Assembly (NCBI GenBank): GCA_965242855.1 | Contig: OZ251509.1 | Location: 1,240,001-1,304,000 of the forward strand | DNA length: 64,000 nt | Origin: WTGU01 sp965242855 | GTDB taxonomy: Bacteria > Pseudomonadota > Alphaproteobacteria > UBA828 | Direction of reading: 5' to 3' | Position numbers and translations under genes: made by a program | Notes under the pieces: generated by a model | Seen by the model: the letters and a program-made list of their open reading frames with translations, nothing else | Databases searched by the model: none | What the model was told of the DNA's origin: nothing | Part shown: positions 9,963 through 21,073 of the stretch, piece after piece | How the letters are laid out: each line of letters opens with the position of its first letter | Numbering within the stretch: the stretch's first letter is position 1

Positions 9963-12900
9963 ATGGGCGCAATCGTGCGGGCGGCGAACCATGGAAGCGG
10001 AGCGGCCGCGCGGCGTTTCGGCCTCGCCGCCCTGGTCCTGGCGTTCCTCGCCGCGCTCCTCCTCGCGCCGGGGAGGCGCGGGCGCAGGCGGGTTACGAAT
10101 GCCAGGCTTCGGGGCAGCCCAACGACCGGGGGACGATCACCTGCGCGAACCGGGCGTATGGCCTCGCCATCAGCCACACGATGAACGCCGCCGCCGCGTC
10201 TCTCTCGCTCATCGTCGGAAGGGGCGCGGCGACCACGATCACGGCGAGCAGCAATTTCTCGGGCATCGCGCTGCTGGCTAATTCGACCTCCGCCTCCGGC
10301 GACCTGACCCTCACGGTCGGCAGCGCGGGCGCGGTCGTGATCAGGGAACGCACGGGCGACTCCGGCGGCGCCCTGAGCCACGGCATCCATATGGTCCAGC
10401 GAGGCGGCGGCGCGACCACGGCGGCCGTCAGGAGCGGCGTCACGATCGGCGCCGCGGCCACTCCGATGCTGAATCGCGGCATCTATCTCGAGCTGAACAG
10501 GGACGCCGCCAACAGAGGCGGCGGCGCGGCCAGCCTGACGAGCGGGGCCGAGATCCATACCGCCCGACAGGGCCTTTACGTCTGGAGGTCGGGCAGCGCC
10601 CAGACCGCCTCGGCGACGACCATCACCAACACGGGCGCCGTCAGTTCGGGGGTCGGCAACGCCGCCAGCACCGAAACGGGCAACCTTCGGCCGCACGGCA
10701 TCGTTCTCAACGTCGCGCCGCCCGACGACGGCAGCAGCGACGGCGACGCCAGGATCACCAATTCGGGCGGCATCACGGTCTCGGGCGGCTATGACGGCAT
10801 CCGCATGAATTACAACGCCTTCGGCGACGCCGAGGTGGACAACCGGGCCGGCGGGGACATCACGGCGACGGCGACGGGCGGAAGGGGCATCGCGTTTCTA
10901 TACAGCGGCGGCAGCGGCGCCGCCGCGATCAAGAACGCCGCCGTCATCAACGCGGCCGGCGACAACGCCGGGGGCGGGACCGAGGGCGGCGCCATTTTCA
11001 TGAGAAGAACCGACTCCGGCGGCGGCGCCACGTCCATCGAGAACAGCGGCGACGTCACGGCGACGGCCGCCAGCGCCATCTACGCGTACGCGCTGAGCGG
11101 GGACGTCAGCGTCACCAACAGCGGGGATCTTTCGGGGGCGGGGAGCGCCGGCCGCGGCATCCGCGTGTGGACCGAGGGCGATGGCGATATCAGCGTGACG
11201 GCCAGCGACGGCGCGATCCGATCGGCGTCCGCGGAAGGCATCCATGTCCAGAGCGACGGCACGGGCAATGTCACGGTTTCGAGCGGCGCCGACATCACGG
11301 CGGAGAGCGACGGCATCCATGTCCGCAAGGCAGAGGCTACGGGCACGGCAGGCGATATCTCCATCGCCACCACCGGCGGCGCGATCACGGTGGAGGAGCA
11401 GCCGGGGAGCGGCATCTATGTGCGGGACAGCTATGCCCGCAAGGGCAGCACCGCCATCGTCAACGCCGCCGACATCACGACGTTCGACGTTGGCATTCAT
11501 GTCTCTGGGTCCGACCGGGGCAGGTCCAGCGTGAGGGACAGGCAGGAGGTGGGCGGGGACATTACCGTCACCCATAGGGGCGGCACCGTGCTTTCCAGGT
11601 GGCAGAGCGGTATCGTGGCCCGCAGCAAGGTGTTCAACGACGTCGGCGACGTGACCATCGCCGCCATGGGCGGGACGGTGCAGAGCGCCGGCTGGGGCAC
11701 GGCCGCCATCCGCGCCGTGGGGCGCGGCCTGGGCGACGCCATCGTGACCATCGCCGCCGGGGCCACGGCCATCTCGTTCAAGGATGCCGGCGTCCTTGCC
11801 TCGCTGTTCAAGGACGCGAGGCTTGGGTCGGCCGACAACCAGGTGAAGATCGAGATGGGCGGCGAGATTCTGGGGCGTTCGGGCGTCTCTGCCCAGGTGC
11901 TCTACAACGGCAACGACGAGACGTACGAGGGCAGCGGCGAGACGGTGGCGGCGCGGGCGGCGACGGCCCCGCCCGTGATCGACATCGCCTGGACGGGCAG
12001 CTTCGCGGCCGGAACCACGGCCCAGACCGCCCCGAACGACGACGGCCGCCTGTTCGCGGCGTCTATGGGCGGGGCGCTGGCCCAGTTCCGGGATGTGGAG
12101 ACCGAGAAGGCCAGCGGCGGCGTCTATGGCGGGGCGGCGGGCATTGAAGCCCAGGTGATGGACTGGCGCCTGGAGGTGGGGCCGGAAGTGGCGAAGGGCG
12201 ACGATCCGGGCGAGATCGCGGACGCGGCGGCGCAGACGGCGCTGCTGGCCGGCGCCCGGAGGGACGCCATCCTGGCGCAGGTGAGGGCGGCGCTGGGGAG
12301 CGCGGAGGTCGAGGTGCGGGCGCCGATGTTCGCGGCCATCAAGACGGGTGCGACCGGCCTGGACGACCTGAGCGACGCCGATATCGTGGCGTATCTGAGC
12401 GTGGACAACGCCGGGCGCAGAACCCTGCTGCGGAACGTGCTGGCGTCAAGCCTTTCGGATGCGGAGAAGGCGGTGTTGCGGGCGCTGGCGATGGGCGACA
12501 ATGCCGGGCTTACCGCAGCGCTGGACGATGCGGATGCGGCGTTCTCCGGCGCCTACAAGACGGCGGTGCGGGCGCTGCTGGACCGCTACCATGCCGGCGA
12601 TATCCGCATCGCCATGAACGGCGGCTCCATCGCCTCGCGCGGCGACGGCATCCGCGCCTACTACACGACGCCCCACGCTAACAACGGCGCCATCAGCGTC
12701 ACCGTCGCCGACGGCGCGACCGTCACCGGCGCCAACGCCGGCATCTACGTCGCCAACGCGGGGCTGGATGCGGGCGAGGCCGGGACCGCCGACGACATCC
12801 TGAAGCAGACCGTCACCGTGCACGGCATGGTGACGGGCGGCGCGGACGCGGCCGTTCACCTGGTGGGCGGCGGCAGGATGACGGTCGGCGAGACGGGCAA

Positions 12901-14419
12901 GGTGCACGCCGGCTCTTCGGGCCGGGCGATCTGGGTCAACGACCCCGGCCGGGCGGTGATCCGCATCGACGGCGAGGTGAAGGGCGGCGCCGGCGCGCCT
13001 GCGGCGGTGCATCTGACCGGCGGCGGCAGCATCACCGTCGGCCCGAAGGGCCGCGTGGAAGCCAACGGGGCAGCTCTCGCAATCCGGGGCGACAACGCGC
13101 CGACCCAGGTGACCGTGTTCCAGGATTCCGACCTCGCCAACGAGGGACGCCTTACGAAGGTGGGCGTGAGAGACGCAGCGAGTAGGTTGGGCACCGTCGG
13201 CGGTGACAACATCGTCGATACGGAAGAAGGTGAACCGCAAGGGACGCCAAACGAAGTTGCCGTCCGGACCGTCCGGGTGGGCGAGACGACCCCGGCCGGC
13301 TATCCCACCGGCTACTATCTGCCCGCGCCTGTGCCTTCCGATGGCGGCGAGGCGGAACCCCAACGGCATGCCTCGTACGTGGGCCTGGATGACTGTCCTG
13401 ACGGACAGGAACTTCAGGGCGACGACTGCGTGATACCGATGGCGATGGAGCCGAAAACGCCGCGCGAGCGCAGAAGGGACCCCCTCCCGATCAGTTGCGA
13501 CATGATGGGATCGGCGGATCGCTGCCGGCTGTACGAGGCGCTGCCGTCGATGCTGCTGGCGATGAACGGCCTTCCGACCTACGCGGAGCGGTCGTCTGCG
13601 TCGCGGGACGCCGGGGGCGGCTGGGCGCGTATGGAGGCCGCGAACGGCAAGTGGCAGGCGGACGCCTCGACGCGGACGGACGTGGCCTACGACCATAGCC
13701 GTTACGGTGTGCGCGCGGGCGTGGACTTCATGGCGGGGGGCGAAAGCGCGGGCCTCGGCCTCGGTATGTCGATCCACGGTCTGCGGGGTTCGGCGAAGAT
13801 GGCGCCGGTGGGCGAGGTCGATCTGTCGGGCGCCGGCGTGGGCGTGCACGCCACGACCATGGCGGGCGGCATCCACGTGGACGTCCAGGCGGCGCTGACG
13901 CGCTACGAGGTGGACCTGAAGTCGGCCGTTCGCGGCGCGCTGAAGGACGGCGTGAAGGGGCAGGGTTTCGCCGTGGGCGTGGAAGCCGGCCAGCGCATGG
14001 GGATGGAACGGGGCATGTTCCTGACGCCGCGCGTGGGCCTGATGTGGTCGAAGGTGGCTCTGGACGACTTCGCCGAGGAGGTGATGGACGGCGCGCGCGT
14101 GTCGGTGGGAGATGCGGAGAGCCTGAAGGGCCGCGCGGGCGCGGGCGTGGAGAAGGTGCTGTCCGGCGTCGCGGGCATGGACAGCCGCCTGTTCGGGTCT
14201 CTGGATGTGGAGCAGGAGTTCTCGAAGGAGACGGAAGTGAAGGTGTCGGATACGGTGCTGCGGACGAGCGCCTCGCCGACCCGGCTGCATCTCGCGGTGG
14301 GTGGCGACCATCGCTGGGGCGGCGGTCGTTACGCGCTCCGGGGTTCCCTGAACTACGCGGCAGGCGGCGACGGGAACCGTGACTACGGGGCCGGTTTGGA
14401 CTTCACCTTCCGGTTCTGA
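9963..14419 (+). CDS. Autotransporter (type Va secretion) with apparent frameshift at the signal peptide
   Basis: The protein is about 1485 residues: signal peptide, long passenger, and C-terminal beta-barrel. The signal peptide (GLAALVLAFLAALLLAPG) is read from the ATG at 9963, with GGGAG seven bases upstream. Near 10065-10075 the frame must move by one base, after which an ARA-QAG cleavage site and the passenger continue in another frame to 14419. One extra G in the GGGG run would restore a single frame. The passenger (about 10090-12150 and 12600-13300) is a Gly/Asn/Thr-rich series of beta-helix-like turns with recurrent GI-x-V elements, interrupted by a helical segment at about 12170-12590. 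The barrel starts near 13600 and ends in the aromatic residue of FTFRF, as required for BamA recognition. Ligand and role are unknown; adhesion is the usual guess for the class. Confidence 0.85.
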
Positions 14420-14506
14420 ACCTTCCGGTTCTGATCCGGCGCTGGTCGTCGAAGCTTCCGGGGCGTCCCCGCCGCTCCGGCGAGAACGCCCCCTTCTCCT
14501 TACCCT

Positions 14507-14527
14507 CCTCCCCCTAGCAGGGGGAGG
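14507..14527. terminator. Perfect GC-rich hairpin, candidate terminator or dispersed intergenic repeat
   Basis: CCTCCCCCT and AGGGGGAGG form a perfect 9-bp stem around a three-base AGC loop, 88 bases after the autotransporter stop. No T run follows, so simple intrinsic termination is doubtful. The CCCTCCCCCT-AGC-AGGGGGAGG type is common between genes in many proteobacteria as a dispersed palindromic element. Confidence 0.5.
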
Positions 14528-14642
14528 CCGGGAGGGGCCCCCCGCATGGACATGCGCGCCCGCCCGCTACGCCGCGATGCCCGATTCGCCACTGGCGGGA
14601 TTTCGCGGGTAAGCGGGATTCCCTTCGGAATATTGCCGTGGG

Positions 14643-14685
14643 CGGCAGTGTTCGGTTTGAAATATCCCGGACCGGGACACTGCCG
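14643..14685. repeat. Inverted repeat upstream of the suf promoter
   Basis: CGGCAGTGT (14643-14651) and ACACTGCCG (14677-14685) are exact complements, and pairing extends inward by TCGG/CCGG with a small bulge. The 25-base loop includes an AT-rich core. It ends 15 bases before the -35 element, so it could be a regulator site or an mRNA hairpin of an upstream transcript. Confidence 0.5.
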
Positions 14686-14699
14686 CGTACCGGAACCAC

Positions 14700-14728
14700 T
14701 TGACAGAGGCGGAGGTGGGGGCTTAAAA
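14700..14728 (+). promoter_or_regulatory. Sigma-70-like promoter of the suf operon
   Basis: A consensus TTGACA (14700-14705) is followed after 17 bases by TTAAAA (14723-14728), a partial -10 match. It lies 36 bases before the Rrf2 start codon. By analogy with IscR/SufR systems, the Rrf2 protein probably binds here and represses when its cluster is loaded; no clear IscR box was identified. Confidence 0.5.
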
Positions 14729-14763
14729 GGCACCAAGTTTGTCCTATATGGGGCGGCGGGTGG

Positions 14764-15191
14764 ATGATCCGGGTCAGCCGGATGGCGGATTACGGGGTGG
14801 TGGCGATGGCCCATATCGCGCGCCGGCCGGCGGCGCGGCATACCGCGGCGAGCATCGCGGCGGAAACGGGGGTGCCGAGGCCCAGCGCGGGCAAGCTCCT
14901 GAAGCTGCTGGCGCGGGCCGGGATCCTCACCTCCTATCGCGGCGCGAAGGGCGGCTACGTGCTGAGCCGGGCGCCCACGAACATCTCGGTGGCGGAGCTC
15001 GTCGCCGCGGTCGACGGGCCGATCTCCCTCGCCGACTGCCTGGATGGCCCGTCCGGCACCTGCGGGCTGGAGAGCTTCTGCTCGGTGCGCGGGCCGTGGC
15101 GGAAGATCACCGACGCGATCCGCGGCGCCCTCGACGAGGTGACGCTGGCCGACATGACGCAGGCGGGCGGCGACGCAGGCGGGAGGGGGCG

Positions 15192-15195
<4 letters not shown>
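14764..15195 (+). CDS. Rrf2-family SUF system regulator (IscR-like)
   Basis: This 143-residue winged-helix regulator has the Rrf2 N-terminal start (MIRVSRMADYGV), the recognition-helix segment TGVPRPSAGKLLKLLARAG, the wing GAKGGYVLSRAP, and three cysteines at 92, 100 and 106 placed to hold an Fe-S cluster, as in IscR. It is the first gene of the suf operon and overlaps sufB by four bases (ATGA), so it is co-translated with the machinery it should control. By family knowledge it senses Fe-S status and represses the operon when clusters are plentiful. The name SufR or IscR cannot be fixed from sequence alone. Confidence 0.9.
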
Positions 15196-16655
<1,460 letters not shown>

Positions 16656-16670
16656 GGGCGCACCGTCGCC

Positions 16671-17429
16671 ATGTTGAAGATCGAAAACCTGCGCGCCTCG
16701 GTGGACGGCAAGCCGATCCTGAACGGCGTCGACCTGGAGGTGGGCGCGGGCGAGGTCCATGCCGTGATGGGCCCCAACGGCTCGGGCAAAAGCACGCTGG
16801 CCTACACGATCGCGGGGCGCGACGGCTACGAGGCAAGCGACGGTTCGATCACCTGGCGGGGCGCGGACCTGCTGGCCATGAACGTCGAGGAACGCGCGCG
16901 TAACGGGGTCTTCCTCGCCTTCCAGTATCCGGTCGAGATCCCGGGGGTGGGGAGCGCCACCTTCCTGAAGACGGCGGTCAACGCCGTCCGCAAGCATCGC
17001 GGTGAGAAGGAATACGACGCGATGGAGTTCCTCAAGCTGGTCAAGGAGAAGCGCGCGGCTCTGGGGATCGACGAGGGCATGATGCGGCGCGCGCTCAACG
17101 TCGGCTTCTCCGGCGGCGAGAAGAAACGCAACGAGATGCTCCAGATGGCGCTGATGGAACCCGCGCTCGCGGTGCTCGACGAAACCGATTCGGGGCTCGA
17201 CATCGATGCGCTCAAGGTGGTCGCCGACGGCATCAACGCGCTGCGCGCGCCGGGTCGCGCGATGCTGGTGATCACGCACTACCAGCGGCTGCTCGACCAC
17301 GTCGTGCCGGACCGGGTGCACGTTCTCGCCGGCGGCCGCATCGTGCGCTCGGGCGGCAAGAACCTCGCCCTCGAACTGGAGCGGCGGGGTTATGCCGGGC
17401 TCGGCCTGGAGCCGGGCGCGGCGGCCTGA
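16671..17429 (+). CDS. sufC: Fe-S assembly ATPase SufC
   Basis: SufC is the ABC-type ATPase of the SufBC2D scaffold; ATP binding reshapes SufB and SufD to allow cluster assembly. The 252-residue protein shows Walker A GPNGSGKST near residue 34, the Q-loop LAFQYPVEIPG, the SufC-specific signature FSGGEKKRNEMLQMA near 145, Walker B LAVLDETDSGLDIDAL, and the switch segment VITHYQRLLD. All catalytic residues are intact, in contrast to the degenerate ABC gene at 4925. It is the third gene of the operon, with sufD starting 16 bp after its stop. Confidence 0.97.
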   Translation: MLKIENLRASVDGKPILNGVDLEVGAGEVHAVMGPNGSGKSTLAYTIAGRDGYEASDGSITWRGADLLAMNVEERARNGVFLAFQYPVEIPGVGSATFLKTAVNAVRKHRGEKEYDAMEFLKLVKEKRAALGIDEGMMRRALNVGFSGGEKKRNEMLQMALMEPALAVLDETDSGLDIDALKVVADGINALRAPGRAMLVITHYQRLLDHVVPDRVHVLAGGRIVRSGGKNLALELERRGYAGLGLEPGAAA

Positions 17430-17445
17430 GCGGCGGTCTCCGGCC

Positions 17446-18774
17446 ATGCCCGGCGGGCGGACGATCCCCTTCGACTACCCGGTGTCGCCCGCGGCCCCGC
17501 CCCTGCCGGGACAGGGCCTGCCGTGGCTCGACGCGCTCCGCGCCGAGGCCCGCGCGGCCGCTGCCGGCGGGCTCCCCGGCACCCGGGTCGAAGCGTGGAA
17601 ATACACCAATCTGGCGCCGCTCGCGGCGCTCGCCTTCGCGGCGCCAGGCGCGTCGGCGGCCGCCGACGCGCGAGCGCCTGCGGCCCTGCCGCCCGGCGCC
17701 TTCTCCGCCGTGGACGGCTCCCGCCTGACCTTCGTCAACGGCCGCCTTTCGCCCGCGCGCCCGGCGCCGGACGCATCGCAGGCCGGCTTGCGCCTGAGCG
17801 GCCTCGCACGGACCCTGGCGGACGATCCCGCGTCGCTCGAGGGCCGGTTCGGGGAGACGGCGCCGCTCGCCGGCGCGCCGATGGCCGCCTTCAACACGGC
17901 GTTCGCGGCCGACGGCTGCGTCGTCGAGGTCGCCCGCGGGGCGGATGTCGAGCGGCCCGTGCTGCTCCGCTTCGTCTCGGCGCCCGGTGCCGCGCCGCTC
18001 GCCTGGCATCCCCGCGTCATCGTCCGTCTTGAACCCGGCGCCCGTCTCGTGCTGGTCGAGAGCCATGAAGGGCCGGACGGCGCGGCGACGTGGTCCAACC
18101 CGGTCGTCGAGATCCGACTGGCCGAGGGCGCGCGCCTCGACCACGTCAAGCTCCAGGCCGAAGGCGCCGGCGCCTTCCACACCGCCCTCGCCAAGGCCGC
18201 CTTGGCGGGCGGCGCCCGTTATGGGAGCCTGGTGCTGGCGCTGGGCGCGCGCCTCTCGCGGAACGAAATCCACGTCCGCCTCGAAGGCGCGGGCGCCGAA
18301 TGCTGTCTCGACGGTGGATACATGGCGCGTGGCGTCCAGCATGTCGACAACACGACGGCGATCGACCACGCCGCGCCCGGCTGCACGAGCCGCGAGGTGT
18401 ACAAGGGCGTGCTCGACGACCGGGCGCGCGGGGTCTTCCAGGGGAAGATCGTCGTGCGCAAGGATGCGCGAAAGACCGACGGCCACCAGTTGGGCCGTGC
18501 GCTCCTGCTCTCGCCGGAGGCCGAGGTCGACACCAAGCCCGAGCTCGAAATCTACGCCGACGACGTGAAATGCGGCCACGGGGCGACGGCGGGCGCGCCG
18601 GAAGACGACCAGCTCTTCTATCTGCGCTCCCGTGGCCTCGACGCGCGGACGGCGCAGGCGTTGATCGTGGAGGGCTTCATGGCCGAGCTTCTCGAAGCGG
18701 TCGAGCGCGCCCCGCTCCGCGCGGCGCTCGCCGCCCGGATCGGCGGCTGGATCGGCGAAGGCGGCGAAGCGTGA
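17446..18774 (+). CDS. sufD: Fe-S cluster assembly protein SufD
   Basis: SufD (442 residues) pairs with SufB in the SufBC2D scaffold. The N-terminus carries the typical GLPGTRVEAWKYTNLAPL helix, the middle is a parallel beta-helix, and the C-terminal domain has DHAAPGCTSREVYKGVLDD, GRALLLSPEAEVDTKPELEI and DVKCGHGATAG, the conserved SufD signature with the histidine implicated in cluster formation. The start at the ATG at 17446 is where homology begins. Its stop overlaps the GTG start of sufS by four bases, so the two are translationally coupled. Confidence 0.95.
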   Translation: MPGGRTIPFDYPVSPAAPPLPGQGLPWLDALRAEARAAAAGGLPGTRVEAWKYTNLAPLAALAFAAPGASAAADARAPAALPPGAFSAVDGSRLTFVNGRLSPARPAPDASQAGLRLSGLARTLADDPASLEGRFGETAPLAGAPMAAFNTAFAADGCVVEVARGADVERPVLLRFVSAPGAAPLAWHPRVIVRLEPGARLVLVESHEGPDGAATWSNPVVEIRLAEGARLDHVKLQAEGAGAFHTALAKAALAGGARYGSLVLALGARLSRNEIHVRLEGAGAECCLDGGYMARGVQHVDNTTAIDHAAPGCTSREVYKGVLDDRARGVFQGKIVVRKDARKTDGHQLGRALLLSPEAEVDTKPELEIYADDVKCGHGATAGAPEDDQLFYLRSRGLDARTAQALIVEGFMAELLEAVERAPLRAALAARIGGWIGEGGEA

Positions 18775-20030
18775 ACGCCGCCGCCCGCCGCGCCCGGACG
18801 TCCGCCGCGCCCGCGTTCGATGCGGAGCGCGCGCGCGCGGACTTCCCGATCCTTTCGCGCACGGTCCACGGCAAGCCCCTGGCCTTCCTGGACAGCGGCG
18901 CCAGCGCCCAGAAGCCGCAGGCGGTGATCGACGCCGTCGCGCGCTGCTACGAGGCCGAATACGCCAACATCCACCGCGGCGTTTACGCGCTGAGTGCGGA
19001 GGCGACGGCGGCCTACGAGGGCGCCCGCGAGCGGGTGCGGCGTTTCCTCAACGCCGGGTCGGCGGAGGAGATCGTCTTCACCAAGGGCACCACGGAGGCC
19101 ATCAACCTGGTGGCCGCGAGTTACGGCCAGAAATTCCTCGGCGCGGGCGACGAGGTGGTTTTGTCCACGCTCGAACACCACGCCAACATCGTGCCGTGGC
19201 AGCTCCTGCGCGCGCGCGCCGGGATCGTGCTCAAGGTGGCGCCGATCGACGACGACGGCGCGCTGCGGATGGACGCCTTCGAGAGGCTGGTCGGGCCGCG
19301 GACGAAGCTGGTGGCGCTCACCCATGTTTCCAACGTGCTCGGCACGGTCGTTCCCGTCGCCGAGATCGTCCGCGTCGCCCGCGCCCACGGCGCCCACGTG
19401 CTGCTCGACGGCGCCCAGGCGGTGGTCCACCGCGCGGTCGACGTGCGGGCGCTGGACGTGGATTTTTATTGCTTCTCGGGCCACAAGCTCTACGGGCCGA
19501 GCGGGATCGGCGTGCTCTACGGCCGGAAGGCGCTGCTCGCCGCCATGCCGCCCTACCAGGGAGGCGGCGACATGATCCGGCGCGTCACCTTCGAGAAGAC
19601 GAGCTTCGCCGAGCCGCCCGCGCGCTTCGAGGCGGGCACGCCGCCCATCGCCGCCGCCGCCGGCCTGCGCGCCGCGCTCGACTATCTCGCCGCGTTCGAT
19701 GCCGCCGCCGTCGAGGCGCACGAACGCGACCTGCTTGCCTATGCGACCGACCGGCTGGGCGCGTTCGACGGGGTCCGCCTCTACGGCGCCGCGCCCGGCA
19801 AGGCCGCGATCGTCTCCTTCACCATGGAGGGCGTGCACCCCCACGACGTGGGCACGATCCTCGACCGCGCCGGCGTCGCGGTGCGGGTCGGCCACCACTG
19901 CGCCCAGCCGCTGATGGACCGCCTCGGCATCGCCGGCACGGTGCGGGCTTCGTTCGGCCTCTACAACACGCGCGCCGACGTCGACCGGCTGGTGGGCGCG
20001 CTCGATGAGGTGAGGGAGATCTTCGGCTGA
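18771..20030 (+). CDS. sufS: Cysteine desulfurase SufS
   Basis: SufS removes sulfur from L-cysteine as a protein-bound persulfide for Fe-S assembly. The 419-residue class V aminotransferase-fold protein has an N-terminal FPILSRTVHGKPLAFLDSG, the NIHRGVYALS segment, the PLP-holding LLDGAQA, the Schiff-base lysine in FSGHKLYGPSG, and the active-site cysteine in VRVGHHCAQPLM. The start is a GTG at 18771 overlapping the sufD stop; an extension of about 20 Ala/Arg-rich residues precedes the conserved fold, so a slightly later start is possible. The partner sulfur acceptor is SufU, encoded next with a one-base overlap, instead of SufE. Confidence 0.95.
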   Translation: MNAAARRARTSAAPAFDAERARADFPILSRTVHGKPLAFLDSGASAQKPQAVIDAVARCYEAEYANIHRGVYALSAEATAAYEGARERVRRFLNAGSAEEIVFTKGTTEAINLVAASYGQKFLGAGDEVVLSTLEHHANIVPWQLLRARAGIVLKVAPIDDDGALRMDAFERLVGPRTKLVALTHVSNVLGTVVPVAEIVRVARAHGAHVLLDGAQAVVHRAVDVRALDVDFYCFSGHKLYGPSGIGVLYGRKALLAAMPPYQGGGDMIRRVTFEKTSFAEPPARFEAGTPPIAAAAGLRAALDYLAAFDAAAVEAHERDLLAYATDRLGAFDGVRLYGAAPGKAAIVSFTMEGVHPHDVGTILDRAGVAVRVGHHCAQPLMDRLGIAGTVRASFGLYNTRADVDRLVGALDEVREIFG

Positions 20031-20491
20031 TGTCGGAATTGCGCGAGCTCTACCAGGAGGTGATCCTCGACCACGGCAAATCGCCGCGCAATTTCGGTCG
20101 CCCGCCGTCGGTGACCGGCGAATCCCACGGCCACAACCCGTTGTGCGGCGACACGGTGACGATCTATCTCGCCGTGGACGGCGGCGTGGTCGCGGACGTG
20201 GGCTTCGAGGGGCGCGGCTGCGCCATCTCCATGGCCTCGGCGTCGATGATGACGGAGATCTTGCGCGGCAAGTCGCTCGACGAGGTACGGGCGATGTTCG
20301 CGAGTTTCCACGCCCTGGTGGCGTCGCCGGACCCGGCCTGCGCGCCCGGTTTCGAGACGCCTGATCTGGACAAGCTGATCGTCCTGGCGGGCGTGCGGGA
20401 ATTCCCCATGCGGGTCAAGTGTGCGACCCTGCCCTGGCATACGATGAAGGCCGCGCTCGACGGCGACAGCGAGGAGATCACGACGGAATGA
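20030..20491 (+). CDS. sufU: SufU-type zinc-dependent sulfurtransferase / IscU-like scaffold
   Basis: SufU accepts persulfide sulfur from SufS and passes it to SufBCD. The 153-residue protein has the zinc or cluster ligands C39 and D41 (NPLCGDT), C64 (GRGCAISMAS) and C131 (VKCATLPW). The insertion between the second and third ligand regions (about residues 85-110) separates SufU from housekeeping IscU. The start ATG at 20030 shares one base with the sufS stop. The close SufS-SufU pairing fits the desulfurase/transfer couple known from Gram-positive bacteria and many Alphaproteobacteria. Confidence 0.92.
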   Translation: MSELRELYQEVILDHGKSPRNFGRPPSVTGESHGHNPLCGDTVTIYLAVDGGVVADVGFEGRGCAISMASASMMTEILRGKSLDEVRAMFASFHALVASPDPACAPGFETPDLDKLIVLAGVREFPMRVKCATLPWHTMKAALDGDSEEITTE

Positions 20492-21057
20492 TGGGCTTGT
20501 TCCGCAAGAAGCGCGCGCCCGAGGAGAGGCCGGAGCCGGCCGCTCCCACGGGCGGGGCCGAAGAGCCGGCGGCCGCGCCTGCCGCGCCGCCGGTCGCCGA
20601 CGCGCCCGGTTACGAAGCTTGGTCTCCGGAGGGGCCGTCCGCACCGGTTTCCATGGGCGCGGACGGTGCCGGGGCGCTCGCGCCGCAGTTCGTCGAGGCC
20701 GCGCCCGAAGCCGCCGAAAGCCTGCCAACGCCGCCCGGCCTGGACGGGGATCATCCGCTCGCGGGCCAGATCGCGCGGGCCTTGAGTTCGGTGTACGACC
20801 CGGAGATTCCGGTCGACATCTACCAGCTCGGCCTAGTGTACGGTGTCGACCTGAACGAGCGGAACGACATCCGCATCCGGATGACCCTGACCACGCCCGG
20901 CTGCCCGGTCGCGGGCAGCATGCCGGGCATGGTCGAACACGCGGTCGCGACGATGGTGGACGGGATCGGCGACGTCGAGGTCGATCTGGTGTGGGATCCG
21001 CCCTGGTCTCCGGACATGATGTCGGAGGCCGCTCGCCTCGAGCTGGGCTTCCTATAG
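20488..21057 (+). CDS. SufT-like MIP18/DUF59 protein with long N-terminal extension
   Basis: The C-terminal 105 residues form a MIP18/DUF59 domain with LSSVYDPEIPVDIYQLGLVY, the hallmark DPEIP, and TTPGCPVAGSMPG with the conserved cysteine, then DLVWDPPWSPDMMS. SufT-type proteins help Fe-S maturation when iron is limiting. Unlike the usual 100-120 residues, this one is 189 long because of an Ala/Pro/Glu-rich, low-complexity N-terminus of about 85 residues. Two ATGs (20488, 20491) are adjacent; the first overlaps the sufU stop by four bases. It lies between sufU and sufA, where SufT is commonly found. Confidence 0.88.
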   Translation: MMGLFRKKRAPEERPEPAAPTGGAEEPAAAPAAPPVADAPGYEAWSPEGPSAPVSMGADGAGALAPQFVEAAPEAAESLPTPPGLDGDHPLAGQIARALSSVYDPEIPVDIYQLGLVYGVDLNERNDIRIRMTLTTPGCPVAGSMPGMVEHAVATMVDGIGDVEVDLVWDPPWSPDMMSEAARLELGFL

Positions 21058-21073
21058 CTGCGCGGGGGCCGCG

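Larger units (their letters stand above)
14420..14763. other. Intergenic region between autotransporter and suf operon
   Basis: This 344-base stretch holds no gene. It contains a perfect 9-bp GC hairpin (14507-14527) that may end the autotransporter transcript, a long dyad (14643-14685), and a sigma-70-like promoter (14700-14728) for the suf operon. The rest shows nothing I can assign. Confidence 0.7.

Noticed and set aside
12446..14311. 621-residue minus-strand frame inside the autotransporter gene
   Set aside because: His/Arg/Ala-rich low-complexity translation opposite a clear beta-barrel; no domain landmarks.
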